From assembly GCA_025738555.1 (NCBI GenBank), contig JAOVFP010000018.1, positions 806,001 to 870,000 on the forward strand: 64,000 bases of DNA, in the 5' to 3' direction. How positions within the stretch are numbered: the first letter of the stretch is position 1; each line of letters opens with the position of its first letter. Source of the DNA: Cyathus striatus (Eukaryota > Basidiomycota > Agaricomycetes > Agaricales > Nidulariaceae). Positions 22,901-33,052 of the stretch are shown one piece after another. The notes under the pieces were generated by a model that was given only the letters and a program-made list of their open reading frames with translations, had not been told where the DNA came from and searched no databases. The position numbers and the translations under genes are program-made.

Positions 22901-24009
22901 TCTGTTTTGTAAATCTACCTGTTACTTTGATCCGGCTATGGGGTCCCATGAATTCTGACAGTAGAGAACACCGTATGCTGGATAACTTCATGGACTTGGT
23001 CACAGCTATTAAGATTGCAACTAGCCACTCAGTATCGATTGAAAGCAACATCTTATATCAATCTCATATGCACAAATATTTAACCACATTATTGGAATTG
23101 TACCCAGGCACCACTATCACTCCATACCAGCATTTTGCTCTCCACTTTGGAAATCATCTCCAGCAATTTGGACCCTGCCACTCATGGCGTTGCTTTCCAT
23201 TTGAAAGATTCAACTACCTTATACAGCAAATCCCAACAAATAGGAAATTTGGTTTGTACCGTATTTTCCTTTGCACATTCAGTACTTTGATCTCATGGAT
23301 TATAGGAGAACTGGAAAAAACAAAATTCAGCAAGTTTTGCAAGGGCCAGCATCTACAGGCTCTCTTTCATGGGATCAGTTTATCAGACAAAATGCTCCCA
23401 GTGATGAAGGCATTCAAACGCCGTTTCGAATCTGATATAAGAGGGTCACTGATAAGTGACACATTAGCCTTCAATGAATATTTCAACTTTGTGGGCAACC
23501 AAATTACATGGGAAAAAAGGGATATGAAGGAGCTATCTGATGACTTCTATCATATACTTATGCAGTGGCTGGAGTCCAATAGACAATCCTGTCACATTTC
23601 CAGATTGGCCTTTATCCACAAACAAATCAATCGTTTAGGACAGGTTTTTGAAGCAGGAAACCAGGGTAGTAATAATGGCAACATAATCTTTCAAACTGGT
23701 TCGGACACAACAGATGCAGGTGTCATCCAGTTGATTTTTTCACATACCCGGCAATCAACAAGAGAGCCAGCAGAAAGAACTACTCAAACTTTTGTTGTAG
23801 TCAAGAGATATGGCCAGCTAAACAATGATGATGAAAGTCACAACTACTATTCTAAATTTCATAAGGCTGGCATGCTTCGCTATAACTCACTATCAAAATC
23901 AGAGATTATCATTCCAATGGATGACATTATCTGTCACTTTGCTCTGACCGTGATAACCATTTCAGCTATATCAAAAAGTTGTATTCATATTCTTCCTCTC
24001 GATAAATGA
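19982..24009 (+). mobile_element. Tnp2-type (CACTA-superfamily-like) transposase gene, decayed
   Basis: Starts MAPLP at 19982. A CxC-type zinc motif (FCSCSLC) is followed by a Ser-rich linker. Then come a second zinc-like segment CCPVCFCTYGL and the Tnp2 core: YKPENIYLVGIIPRPHKPST, INHFLNLLVDDLL, VQCALIPLICDLPAARQ and GFGAHSAAEFCSECH. After that come FVVFDSMHGFYLRLF and a long C-terminal part to TGA at 24009 (PYQHFALHFGNHLQQFGPCH, FERFNYLIQQIPTNR). Two canonical introns are seen, about 22308-22360 and 22642-22696. Damage: in-frame TGA at 19997-19999, in-frame TGA at 21099-21101, and a one-base frameshift near 21828 just after SECH. TIRs were not identified. Family assignment is from the GIIP...LVDDLL...CDLPAAR signature typical of basidiomycete Tnp2 proteins. 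Confidence 0.75.
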
Positions 24010-24428
24010 TTAGTTGTTCATACCTCAGCTTCTGCCACCTCAGCGCACAAAGTCTTTTCCAGCAATTCAGCCCTTTGTACCGTCAAGTAACCCTTCTAGT
24101 AACTTTCCCCCCCACCTCTCCTGTTTACATATACATATGCCTGTTTGTCGTAGCTACTTTTATGCATGCATACCTGTCTCTACCGATTTCTCAGCCTAAG
24201 TCTGCGTGCACACTGTGCCATGTTTCAGCCATGTGGGAAGATAACAAATCACAATCCGAGGTGGCACCTCCATTTGCGTCTTGGGTCAGAACCTGACTCA
24301 TACCCCCCAACATACTCAGCTATTATCTCGCAGCGAAACGAATGTAAGACCTCAACGGACAACAAATACCCTTACAGTCATTCATATATAAACTTTTAAT
24401 AAATAGAGGGAAAGCTGTTTATATTGGT
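24010..24428. other. Downstream of the transposase, no gene seen
   Basis: Probably the 3' part of the transposon plus flank. I could not find its terminal repeat. Confidence 0.35.
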
Positions 24429-24510
24429 GGTGGGAATTGAACCCAGCTAACGAACGACTTCATTTGAAAGCCGCGCTCAACCTATCATGTTGCACCTCTC
24501 ATGTTCTTGG
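24429..24510 (-). repeat. tRNA-derived SINE-like unit, second family, copy 2
   Basis: Minus strand GGGTTCAATTCC (24443-24432) is a good B box within a paired T-arm-like TGGG...CCCA. The adjacent GAAGTCGTTCGTTAGCTGGG matches the unit at 12137-12215. The A box is weak. Confidence 0.5.
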
Positions 24511-24516
24511 TACTGC

Positions 24517-24840
24517 GCATTAGAGGCTATGGTGTCGTATGGGTGCTCCCGTCTTTGCTTTTTGTTCCCATGTGGTGTTCTCAACGTTCATTCAATGGTA
24601 TTCAATTCTTTGTATTAGTGCTGTCTAGTCTCGAGAACCATCGAAAACCCAGATTTGCGGCTTTGATGCTTGGAATAAGTCCGAAGAGGCTCCTTTGTGC
24701 ATAAAGAGAAAGGTCAGTGTGTTACATGTCTTTCTTTATTCTCAACTGATCCTTTGTTGGCGGTGGCTCAATGTCTATGATACAGAGCTATAAATACCCC
24801 AGTGCAAACGACGCGACATTAGATTTCATCCTTATCCAGC
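24517..24840 (+). promoter_or_regulatory. Promoter region, duplicated in front of the gene at 45914
   Basis: Shares an extended, gapped alignment with 45586-45890: TGGGTGCTCCC(G/A)TCTTTGCTT, TTCTTTGTATTAGTGCTGT, AGAGAAAGGTCAGTG, ACATGTCTTT, CTCCTTTGTTGGC-type and GACATTAGATTTCATCC/GACATTCTATTTAATCC. TATAAATA at 24789-24796 lies 45 bp before the ATG at 24841, a plausible TATA box. Confidence 0.6.
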
Positions 24841-26851
24841 ATGGCTATCCAAACTCCTGAAGCAGCAGCTTTTATAGCCCGACTCATATCATTGCCATCA
24901 GGGCCAGTATGCTTAGATGTGGTGCTAAAACCTTCCATTGAAGACAAAGCCTCCCTTCGTTGTCTTTGGGCCACTGACAAATGCAGCCCTCGCCTTTCAG
25001 ATCCCTACGTGGGCCTTATAGACGTTTTCAAAGCCCCTTCATGTATTCGCAAAACAAGGCCTCGTAGCATCTCCGAAAACGATCTCAGCACATACCACAT
25101 TTTTCCTCTTTCCCAGGAGAACCGGAGGGCAGAGGGAGATGCATGTTTAGTAGACTCCCTGGAAGAATTTAAAAGAAACTGGACCTGTTTTACGGAGGGA
25201 AGTCTGTCCCAGTTGCTTGACTGGAATAATGTTATTGCATGTGGGGGAAGTATTCAGGCATGTGTAATGCCATTGTCAGAGGAGGTTACGAAGGGTGGAA
25301 GTAGGCAGGCTGTGAGGGAGTGGTATCACTATTCAAAGTATTCAACATCAGATGTAGATCTGTTTTTGTGGGGACTGGACAAGGAGCAGGTGAGTTTCTG
25401 TTTTTGTGTGCTGAGTTTGAAGATCTACTGATAGTAGTGCAGGCTGAGAAGAAAATAGTCCAAATTTTTGAATCTGTTAGGGACTCTGTTCTCCAGGGCG
25501 TTACGTGTGTAAGGACCAAACACACGATTACCATTCATTGTACGTTCCTTTACCATTACCTTCTTCCCTAACCTGACATGTAGTAGCCCAATTCCCCTAC
25601 CGCCCCATACAAATTGTTTTAAGACTCTATAACTCCCCGGCGGAAATCCTTGCAGGGTTTGATGTTGATGCCGCTTGCTGGGCATACAATGGTTGGTCCA
25701 TTATTCTCCTTTTTTCTTTTACCAATCTAATTTACAATTCCCAGGAGAGCGTGTCTTTGCATCTCCACGGTCAATCATAGCCCAGATGCGGCAGTGCAAC
25801 ACGATAGATGTGACACGTCGTTCACCATCCTATGAACTCCGTCTAGCAAAATATGCTACAAGGGGATTTGAGGTATACGCGCCCACTTTGCAGAGGGATC
25901 TGGTTAATGCAACCATCTGTATCCTTCTCTTTCTCTTTCTCTTTCCATATCTTTAAAACATACGACGTATTAATAGATATTCGAAAGACCCATTTCAAAA
26001 AATTTCGGCCTCGCACGCCTGTTAGTCCTTGAACAACTCCAAGCACATAACAGTCTTCATGGCAAACAGAATTCAGTAGTAGAGAGCAAGTTGACATCTG
26101 AGTTGGAGCTGTCGATGAATAATTACGAGGTTACGAATTTACGAATCCCTTATGGTCCTCAGTGGAATGCAAGGAGTGTGAATAATCTTGTTCATTCTAT
26201 CGATTTGAGGATGAATTTTCCATTTTACTTTTCTATGTGTACTTGACAGTTCGTCCTGAGAGCCCTTATAGCAAAGCGTAATCCAAATAATAATGATAGG
26301 AGGTTGCATCGTCATCTTGCATTCTTTGGGACTGTGCAACGATGCATGGAAGATTGTTGTGAGGTTTGCTTTTTGTTTCTATTATTCTCTATTCCTGGTC
26401 ATGACAACCTATACTTAGGAATGCCCTGAACCTATAGACGAAGACGAGAAACGAATGCAAAAGGAGGAAGACAAACACTTCGTCCGTGGCAGAGTTTCGT
26501 ATGCTACCATTTTTTCCTTCCTCTCTATTTATGCTAACACCTGCGTATGTATGTAGATTTGTGGAACAAGATGCAGGAAGGCAGAGTATATCCGGCTCAT
26601 TCAATCCTATAGATGTTGGAGAATGGACTGAACAGGCATATGCTTTTGAATGTGCTGATATGACTAGCGACGGGGAGAACAACAATGAAGAGCATTCAAG
26701 TAATGAAGATCTTCCAGAAACCGAGATGAACAATGAAGACAACATGGAATTACAGGGTGCTGAGGGTAACTTTGTGTCTGTAAATTCTGTCAGATATGTG
26801 GAAGTCCAGTTCATCTTCTTCACATTGGGGAGTCGAAGTGAGGGGGGGTAA
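24841..26851 (+). CDS. Basidiomycete ankyrin-associated-type protein with an NTase-like GGS...DVD signature, probably damaged
   Basis: Exons 24841-25389, 25443-25539, 25587-25691 and 25745-25918, then from about 25979. Start MAIQTPEAAAFI. Key features are GGSIQACVMPL followed about 30 residues later by STSDVDLFLWGLDKEQ, then VTCVRTKHTITIH, FPYRPIQIVLRLYNSPAEIL, GFDVDAACWAYN and MRQCNTIDVTRRSPSYELRL. The GGS plus D-x-D spacing resembles the nucleotidyltransferase fold; whether it is catalytic is unknown. This family is common in mushrooms, sometimes annotated for ankyrin repeats. Later exons read FFGTVQRCMEDCCE, CPEPIDEDEKRMQKEEDKHF and GSFNPIDVGEWTEQAYAF to the stop at 26851. Damage: the start of the fifth exon needs a 2-base shift near 25983 to regain the GLARLLVLEQL frame, and a TGA follows near 26247 unless it lies in an intron. 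It may be a recent pseudogene. Confidence 0.65.
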
Positions 26852-27548
26852 ACCCGTAGATAGTGTAACCTCACCACCACGACCAGGAGTAATATCAATA
26901 TACATTTAATCTTCAGTGGGCTGTATGGCATTGGTGCACCTCCAGAAGATAGATGCTATTCGCCTTTATGAGTCGTACTCAGTAACCACAGGGTCTTTCG
27001 TGGCAGTCACGACCTTCAGGGGTAATGTTATACATGCATGCACTTGCTCGTATACGACCCCCGCGCTCTATTTTAACTTAACATCAAGCAGCACATCGGT
27101 GCCAATGTATGTTGTCGCCATCACCAACTGAGGCGTTACAGTGTTATGGATATTGTACTCTAGTGTGTGATGATTGCTATGTATGCAATCCTTACTTCCC
27201 CCTAGTTACCCAGCTTGTGCAAGATCACAAAATTGGCCATCTGAGCTTAACACCCCAAACACCAATACAACAGGTAATCAGTTATCTGGCCTGAGGATCC
27301 AACGGATGGGTTAGACTAATTTTGACATGAAATCAAGAAATAGGTGTGTATCATTTTATTCGTGGCATAATAGCCTGAAACTTGTAAGAGTGAACCTTAC
27401 ATATTATTTTATCTATTAGAACAGAATAGCGCATAGGAACTCAAACAGTGATGTAATCTTCCTTATTGTCGCAGCAACCCATAGCCCATTACAGCCAATA
27501 GATTTTTATGTCCACTGACCCTTATGGGTTAATATATGTTTGGCTGTA
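26852..27548. other. Intergenic, no gene seen
   Basis: Short open frames only. No conserved motif or repeat was recognised. Confidence 0.35.
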
Positions 27549-30382
27549 CTACTGAATCATAGACCGGTATTTACAAAAGTTAGGATGATTGTCTTCAAGA
27601 AACTTTTCGCACTGCCCCTCTACAGAAGCGAACAGCTTTCGAGTTGCACATGAGCCATTCATTCTTGATTTCCAGGTTCCCACTCTTATAGGAACACCAC
27701 GTTCGTCTTTTACTGATGGGTTATTAAGGTCCTTAACCAGACGAACGAAGTTATTTTCCCGGTAGTCTATCCATCGACCATAGTTTTCAGGTGAAGTTTC
27801 AAATGCATGGACAGATGGGAACCAAGAATATCATCCATTTGGAGTGGCAGAATTCCCTGCCTACAGATCAGTAGGTGTACAAATACTGTGAAAAAATTAT
27901 TACCGTTATGACAGAAATATGCCCCCAACAGCATGTCTAATTCATCGTGAGAAAGATCATCATCAATGTACTCCTCATTGCTTGCAGGATCTCTAGCAAT
28001 AAACATTCTTTTTTCATCATCATAGATACCTGTTGGGCCATCCAGAACTTGCTGTACAGTTACAATGTTAACAGCTAATTGCCAAAGATAGCCTCCCCTC
28101 AATAAAGCTGCCCGGGAACGAGGTTGGAGAAGAAGTTCATTTCTTTGGGCGGCGTACACATTGTAATCCCTTATACTAAATATATATCCAGGTGGCCGGA
28201 TAGGAATTGTGTAAGTCGTATGAGCTCGCCTTGGGGCTTTTTCACAAATTGATCTGGAACATATTGTTTGAAATTGAATACCCCTTTCTACCAAGTACTC
28301 AGCAATTTGAACATCTGTCATATTTGCTGGAAGCCGGCATAATATTAAAGCATCTCTAGCAGTGGATACTCCTATCTTCCAACACATTGTAGCTTCTGTC
28401 CCCAAATCCAAGACGTATAAAGGTCTAGTTGCTTTGGTTTCCTTATCGTTGTGCGTTAAGAATCTCAGGTTAGAGAACCTTGAAGTACTGGAAACTGACT
28501 GCGAGTAGGGAGCCAAGTCATAGCCAGGGATAGAAGGAAGACTGCCCTTTGAATCTCCCCCTTGCAGTTTTGTGAGGAAGTCCATACAGATGGCAATGAT
28601 TGGGCTGTTCGCTGATTCCCCTTTATTGTCTAGCATACCCAAGACTCTTAAGAAGAGGTGTCTATTTTTTTCCTCGCCCTTGCAGGAAGCAAGACGAGCC
28701 GAAGAAGGAACTGTGAAGCCAAAATGCAGATACAGTAGATAGAGAATTTCTTTGTCCAAGGAGGATAGCTGTACTCCAGGTACCTGCATTAATGGGTTGG
28801 AAAAGCTTGGAGACCGAGATCGTTTAGATTGTGGAAATGGAGCAGGGTTGATGGATGTAGATGAGATGGTTCCTGGGGACGGAAGAACCTCTGGGTTTGT
28901 GGACGTAGGAACATCCTGCATTATCGGGAATGTGGGAGGCAAAACATCTTCTGGTATTGAGGATGATTCCAATGGTTGTAGACATAAACGTTTAGCAGCC
29001 GGTTCATTAGAATCAATAGATGGACAAGTGGGTTGAACAGCAACTTCAGTTGAGTCGTCGATATTTATGAGAGGTATCATGGAACCTCTAGCTTGTACAG
29101 CCTGTGCTTTAGATACTTCAGATTGATTGTTGCCAACATCAAAGAAGGTCTCTGCATCATCCCTAAGCATACCAAACTCTTCTGCACAATCCCATTCATT
29201 CCTTCTAGGATTGTAGATGGACGCGAAATCTCCATAGTCATATAGAGTGTCTTCTCTCTCCGCTTTGAATACCTCCTCTCTCCACCAAAGTCCTGATCCA
29301 TCATCCCTCATTACCCAGACAAAGACTTGGGCTGATACTGTAGGTTTTAGACGCTGCCGGCTTAAACGCCTTTGCCTCTCCACAGGTGATTCTGTTTTAA
29401 TACATTCGACATCAGCTGCTTCGAGTCTCGAAACGAATTCCCTAGGAGATATATCAAATGTTTGATGTGGTCGTTCCTGTGATGATCTTTTCGTTTGAAG
29501 CCCGATATATTCAGTTGTTTCAGGGGAGCTTGGATATTTGAAAAGATAAGTTTCAGCTTCTTGAAGTTGGTAGGGAAGAGGTGCCAGGCCCGCTAGATCG
29601 GGGTTCGATCGCTCCACTGATCCCCATCTATACCATACAGGTACCCTGAATCTACAAAACCACTCAACGTCCATTTCAGTATATTTCTTGTGATTAAGGT
29701 CGAAGTATATGCCAACCCTTGGAGTGGAGGTCGAAAAAGAGTAGACCACACTCCATCTTAGCATATCAATGTCGTGCTGAGAGAAGTGACCGGCCTTCAT
29801 GAGCACTGAACACCAATTGCTAATAAAGTTGGCATTGCCTTTCCTGTAATCTTCTGTTTCCGAAAAAGCGATTATATAGGAGAAAGCTCCTATCCAAACA
29901 GAGAAAATATTTCTCAATGACCTAGTGGCGAAAATGGCATTTTTCAGGTTTGTCGAACATTTATCATAACGGCCAATAATAGAAGGGAATGGACAGTCTA
30001 TGAAGTGGCTGTAGTGCTTTTGCAACTCAGAGATTCCATCTCAAAGATGCATATGTAGCACTTCCCATTGTGCAATTAGATCAATATCCATATAATATCC
30101 AATCCCATTGAAGCTTCCTGGACTGCCGTAGCAGAACTTGATAGAGCTATCATGCAAACACCGCAAGAAATAACTAGAATAGTCAGTGTTAATTGAAATG
30201 AAACTCGTCCAGTCCCCTCGACCACTGTACGAGCGAGGTTGGAAGATAGCAGATGTTTCACCCATTTGGAATACTGTTCGAATGTCGGTGTCTTGCCTGG
30301 GAGGAAGCTTGATGTTTCTATTAGTATTTGGAGAGTAGTATATGTCTCCATTGATGATCTGAACACCACCATTTCGTTTCAT
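27549..30382 (-). pseudogene. Large conserved basidiomycete protein of unknown function, with two in-frame TGA codons
   Basis: ATG at 30382 (MKRNGGVQIINGDIYY). The frame stays open to about 27910 except for TGA at 30043-30041 (HMHL*DGISELQKHYSHF). Conserved-looking blocks are TPRVGIYFDLNHKKYTEMDV, EWFCRFRVPVWYRWGSVE, NPDLAGLAPLPYQLQEAETY, a Ser/Pro-rich linker with KRSRSPSF, and RRAHTTYTIPIRPPGYIF to LSHDELDMLLGAYFCHN. After an intron near 27860-27905 a second frame carries YSWFPSVHAFETSPENYGRW, GVPIRVGTWKSRMNG, ending at TAG 27551-27549; a TGA (27833-27831) sits directly before YSWFP. With CGA in both places the whole gene would be open. I recall this as a frequent multi-copy mushroom family without known function. 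No catalytic motif is apparent. Confidence 0.65.
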
Positions 30383-30509
30383 GATTCTGCAGCAGCAAGA
30401 GATTAGGAGACAAGTAATCCAATACTAAGAGCGATGTACAGGGCAGACAGGCTAAGTGGATGATCCAAATTGAATGGTGACTGAATGTTAGCCATAGTGA
30501 AGAAAGAGG

Positions 30510-30770
30510 GCGACTGAAGTTGGGAATACCCAAATGACAGTGAAGAAGGTTGAGTGCAGAGCTGAGCGTTTCGCTTCTGGAGTCACAATTTTCGAGATCG
30601 TGGTTTCAACGTGAAGCCGATGGCAAGCAAAGCCATATAACCTTAAACTTTAAGTAGTCACGAGCGTCATTGCCATCGAGGAAACGACGCTCGTGACCAA
30701 ATTGTTTGGCAGCTATGTCTGGAGGCCATTAATAAATATACACAAGCACATCGGATATAGCGATGTACAC
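30510..30770 (-). repeat. Family B repeat, full-length copy with hairpin, inverted
   Basis: GAAGTTGGGAATACCCAAAT at 30519, then GCTGAGCGTTTCGCTTCTGG, CAACGTGAAGCCG then ATGGCAAGCAAAGCC, then the hairpin at 30657-30697 (GTCACGAGCGTCATTGCC, loop ATCGA, GGAAACGACGCTCGTGAC), then AATAAATATACACAAGCACA. This is the reverse complement of the 12270 copy. The part after the hairpin matches the hairpin-less copy at 9222-9375. It lies directly upstream of the minus-strand gene at 27549-30382. Confidence 0.65.
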
Positions 30771-31957
30771 TAGCTAACTCACTTATTTCAAGATATTGTT
30801 GTATGCATTTTGGCGAAGCTCACGAAGTGGCATGGGTATTCCCATACACTTCAAGCCTAGTCGACAGGCATCAAACCAATCACGTACTCGCTACTCAGTA
30901 CTCTGTCGTTGGCTCCTCATGCATTTGGTTGCACAGAGTTGAGCTCAATCCCGTCCGTGTTCGTCCATGTTGTGTTCCGACCTACTACGTATACGTTTAT
31001 GCATCCTTTGCAGGTTACTCATTTGGGATAAAGGCCCTCCCTACCACATCTGGTATGATGGTGACATTTATGATACGGTGTTTAGACATTGATCAATTCA
31101 TTTCTAGATCATTTTGTATACATTTTGACAGAGCTCACGAAGTGGCATGGGTACTCCCACACACTTCAAGGCTAGTCAACAAGCATCAAATCCCTCTGCT
31201 ATTCCTGCAAGATCACTCCTTCTCTCTTTGGGATGCTGTTTTAACTCCTGCACGACCCACCGCTCAAATAAAATGGAATCTCTAGTTATGTCGCAAGGCG
31301 GGGATTGTTTTCGGTATTTCATGAGTCAGTTTGGATGTTGCAATTAGAAATGCTTATGCTTGCACTATTGTTTGCTACAGTGGCAGGAAGATTGTAATGG
31401 GATTGAACTTTACGCGACCCGAGATGTCTCCAGTAGTAGTTATATGGCCTTCGGATGCCAGGCTAGTTAGTGCGTTGGTGGCCCACTTGCACATACTACC
31501 CATATTATGTATTAAACCTATTAGATGTGACACCACTGTTCCTGATGCGACTCCCGCGCTTTGTTCAGCCCGGCGTCGTGCAGAGTTGATTCCATCTGAC
31601 GGTGTTGAGCTTCACTTGCTTACACTATAACGATGTTGCTCATTGAGGACAACCGCAGGCATCAAGCTCCATCCTGCCGCTTTTATTCTCAATCCTACCA
31701 AGGTGCTCGTACTGCGATATCATGCGGCAATCCCCGCAAGACACGAGGCGACTAGTTATCCATCCATGAAAGGAGCCACTAACTGGCTTTGTTGGATCTC
31801 CCTTTCCTTCACTGTAACCATCACCATCTTTCGTTATCGAGACTGTAGTGCAAACCATAACTATGATATTGACTCGTTCTGCCAAAGTATGTCCTGTGCC
31901 ATCACCGTAGTGCTGTATGATTGTTAAAATGTGGTCACAGGTGGCCCTACAAGAAGG
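30771..31957. other. Non-coding region with a 95-bp direct duplication
   Basis: 30788-30885 and 31100-31200 are diverged copies: TTTTG(G/A)C(G/A)(A/G)AGCTCACGAAG, TGGCATGGGTA(T/C)TCCCA(T/C), ACTTCAAG(C/G)CTAGTC and GCATCAAA. Open frames crossing them are not gene-like. Confidence 0.45.
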
Positions 31958-32206
31958 CAATGAAGTAAGCTATGATGTTGTTGCAAGTTATGCCTGCTGA
32001 TGATAAACTTACTTTACTCTAGTCGTTACATCAGCTTAGTGTCACAGAGAGGAATTTATGCAAGATTCTTGCAATCACTCTCCACAAAAAGGGAGTTGCA
32101 GACATGGTCGATTCGCTGGAAGTTTCCTTTGGGAAGATTCCTAACACTGTTGCTGGGAGGAATATAGTGCCGAACCTTCGACGATTATTATTAAGATTGA
32201 GCTCGC
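31958..32206 (+). pseudogene. 5' part of an LRR/F-box-like gene, split by the chromovirus
   Basis: An exon from 32023 (after CTCTAG) encodes LSVTERNLCKILAITLHKKG and RNIVPNLRRLLLRLSS, and runs open to the element. An upstream exon with ATGAAGTAAG near 31960 is possible. The frame has 61 codons plus one base at 32206; continuing at 41089 completes a CTG codon and the frame stays open to 41303. Hydrophobic-Leu spacing (LRRLLLRLSSLTTISINLST) is LRR-like, as in fungal F-box/LRR proteins. No F-box is visible in the part present. Confidence 0.65.
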
Positions 32207-32882
32207 TGTCACGTCCCGTTCCAACTACTAAGGGTTGAACAACGAAGAAGGGTCTAACGATGAGAGAGCACGTAAGTAAACGGCTCGGGGGTAACGAACA
32301 AAGTACGGGAGTAATGGAACGTTGGCTTCAACTTATATGTTGCGCCCCTTGAACTTCTCGTTCCGTATTTAGAAGAAGGCGGAGCTGATGCTGATAACTC
32401 GGAGTTGGAACAAGTCCCAAGCGAAGGAAAGGGTATTAACGTAGTTGATTCGAAACTGTAGTCTACTTACAATATAGAGTAGTTTATATAGTATTTACTT
32501 TGTCCCGGATGCGGAGGGAGTTAGTGTCTATGGGTTTGTGGCATACTGAGGGATAAGTAACTCCAGAGAATGTAGACTACAGTAGACTAGTTTCACGCCT
32601 CTAGATTACAGTCAACGTATAACGCCGATAGTTACGGTGATGACGAGGAACGGGGTAAAACTAATGGGGACGGGAGTTATAGAATGAACTAGAAAGAATG
32701 GAAAGGCATAGAACGAATAGTAGTAATAAAGGGAAGGGACAAGTAAACAATGACAAGTAAACATTAAGTAAGTAAGAGTTCCTTTTATAACAAACGTATA
32801 CAGTCCGGAGGAAACGTACAATCCTCGGATGAAAACATAACAGACTTGCGTCGGTCCTATGGGCTTTGTCACGGATATGACA
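32207..32882 (-). repeat. 3' LTR of the chromovirus
   Basis: 676 bp, TG...CA ends, over 99 percent identical to the other LTR. The side facing the internal region is preceded, in element orientation, by a purine tract. Confidence 0.95.
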
Positions 32883-32885
32883 GTA

Positions 32886-32895
32886 TCCTCCCTTT
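32886..32895 (-). promoter_or_regulatory. Polypurine tract
   Basis: Minus strand AAAGGGAGGA, 3 nt from the 3' LTR, in the position where plus-strand DNA synthesis is primed in LTR retrotransposons. Confidence 0.6.
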
Positions 32896-33052
32896 AAGGC
32901 CGAGCCTCGAGGCCTTGAGATCGGATAAGAATAGTTTAAACTTTGCACGTGCCTCGGCACTAAATCCTAGAGCCGAAATATAAAGGCGGAGAAATCAGCG
33001 AGTGTTCAAAACATAAAATCGCAACCCATCAACTCCACTTCGCTTAGTAAGC

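Noticed and set aside
30803..31285. 160-codon open frame
   Set aside because: It spans a diverged 95-bp duplication and changes character between the two copies; no conserved motif.
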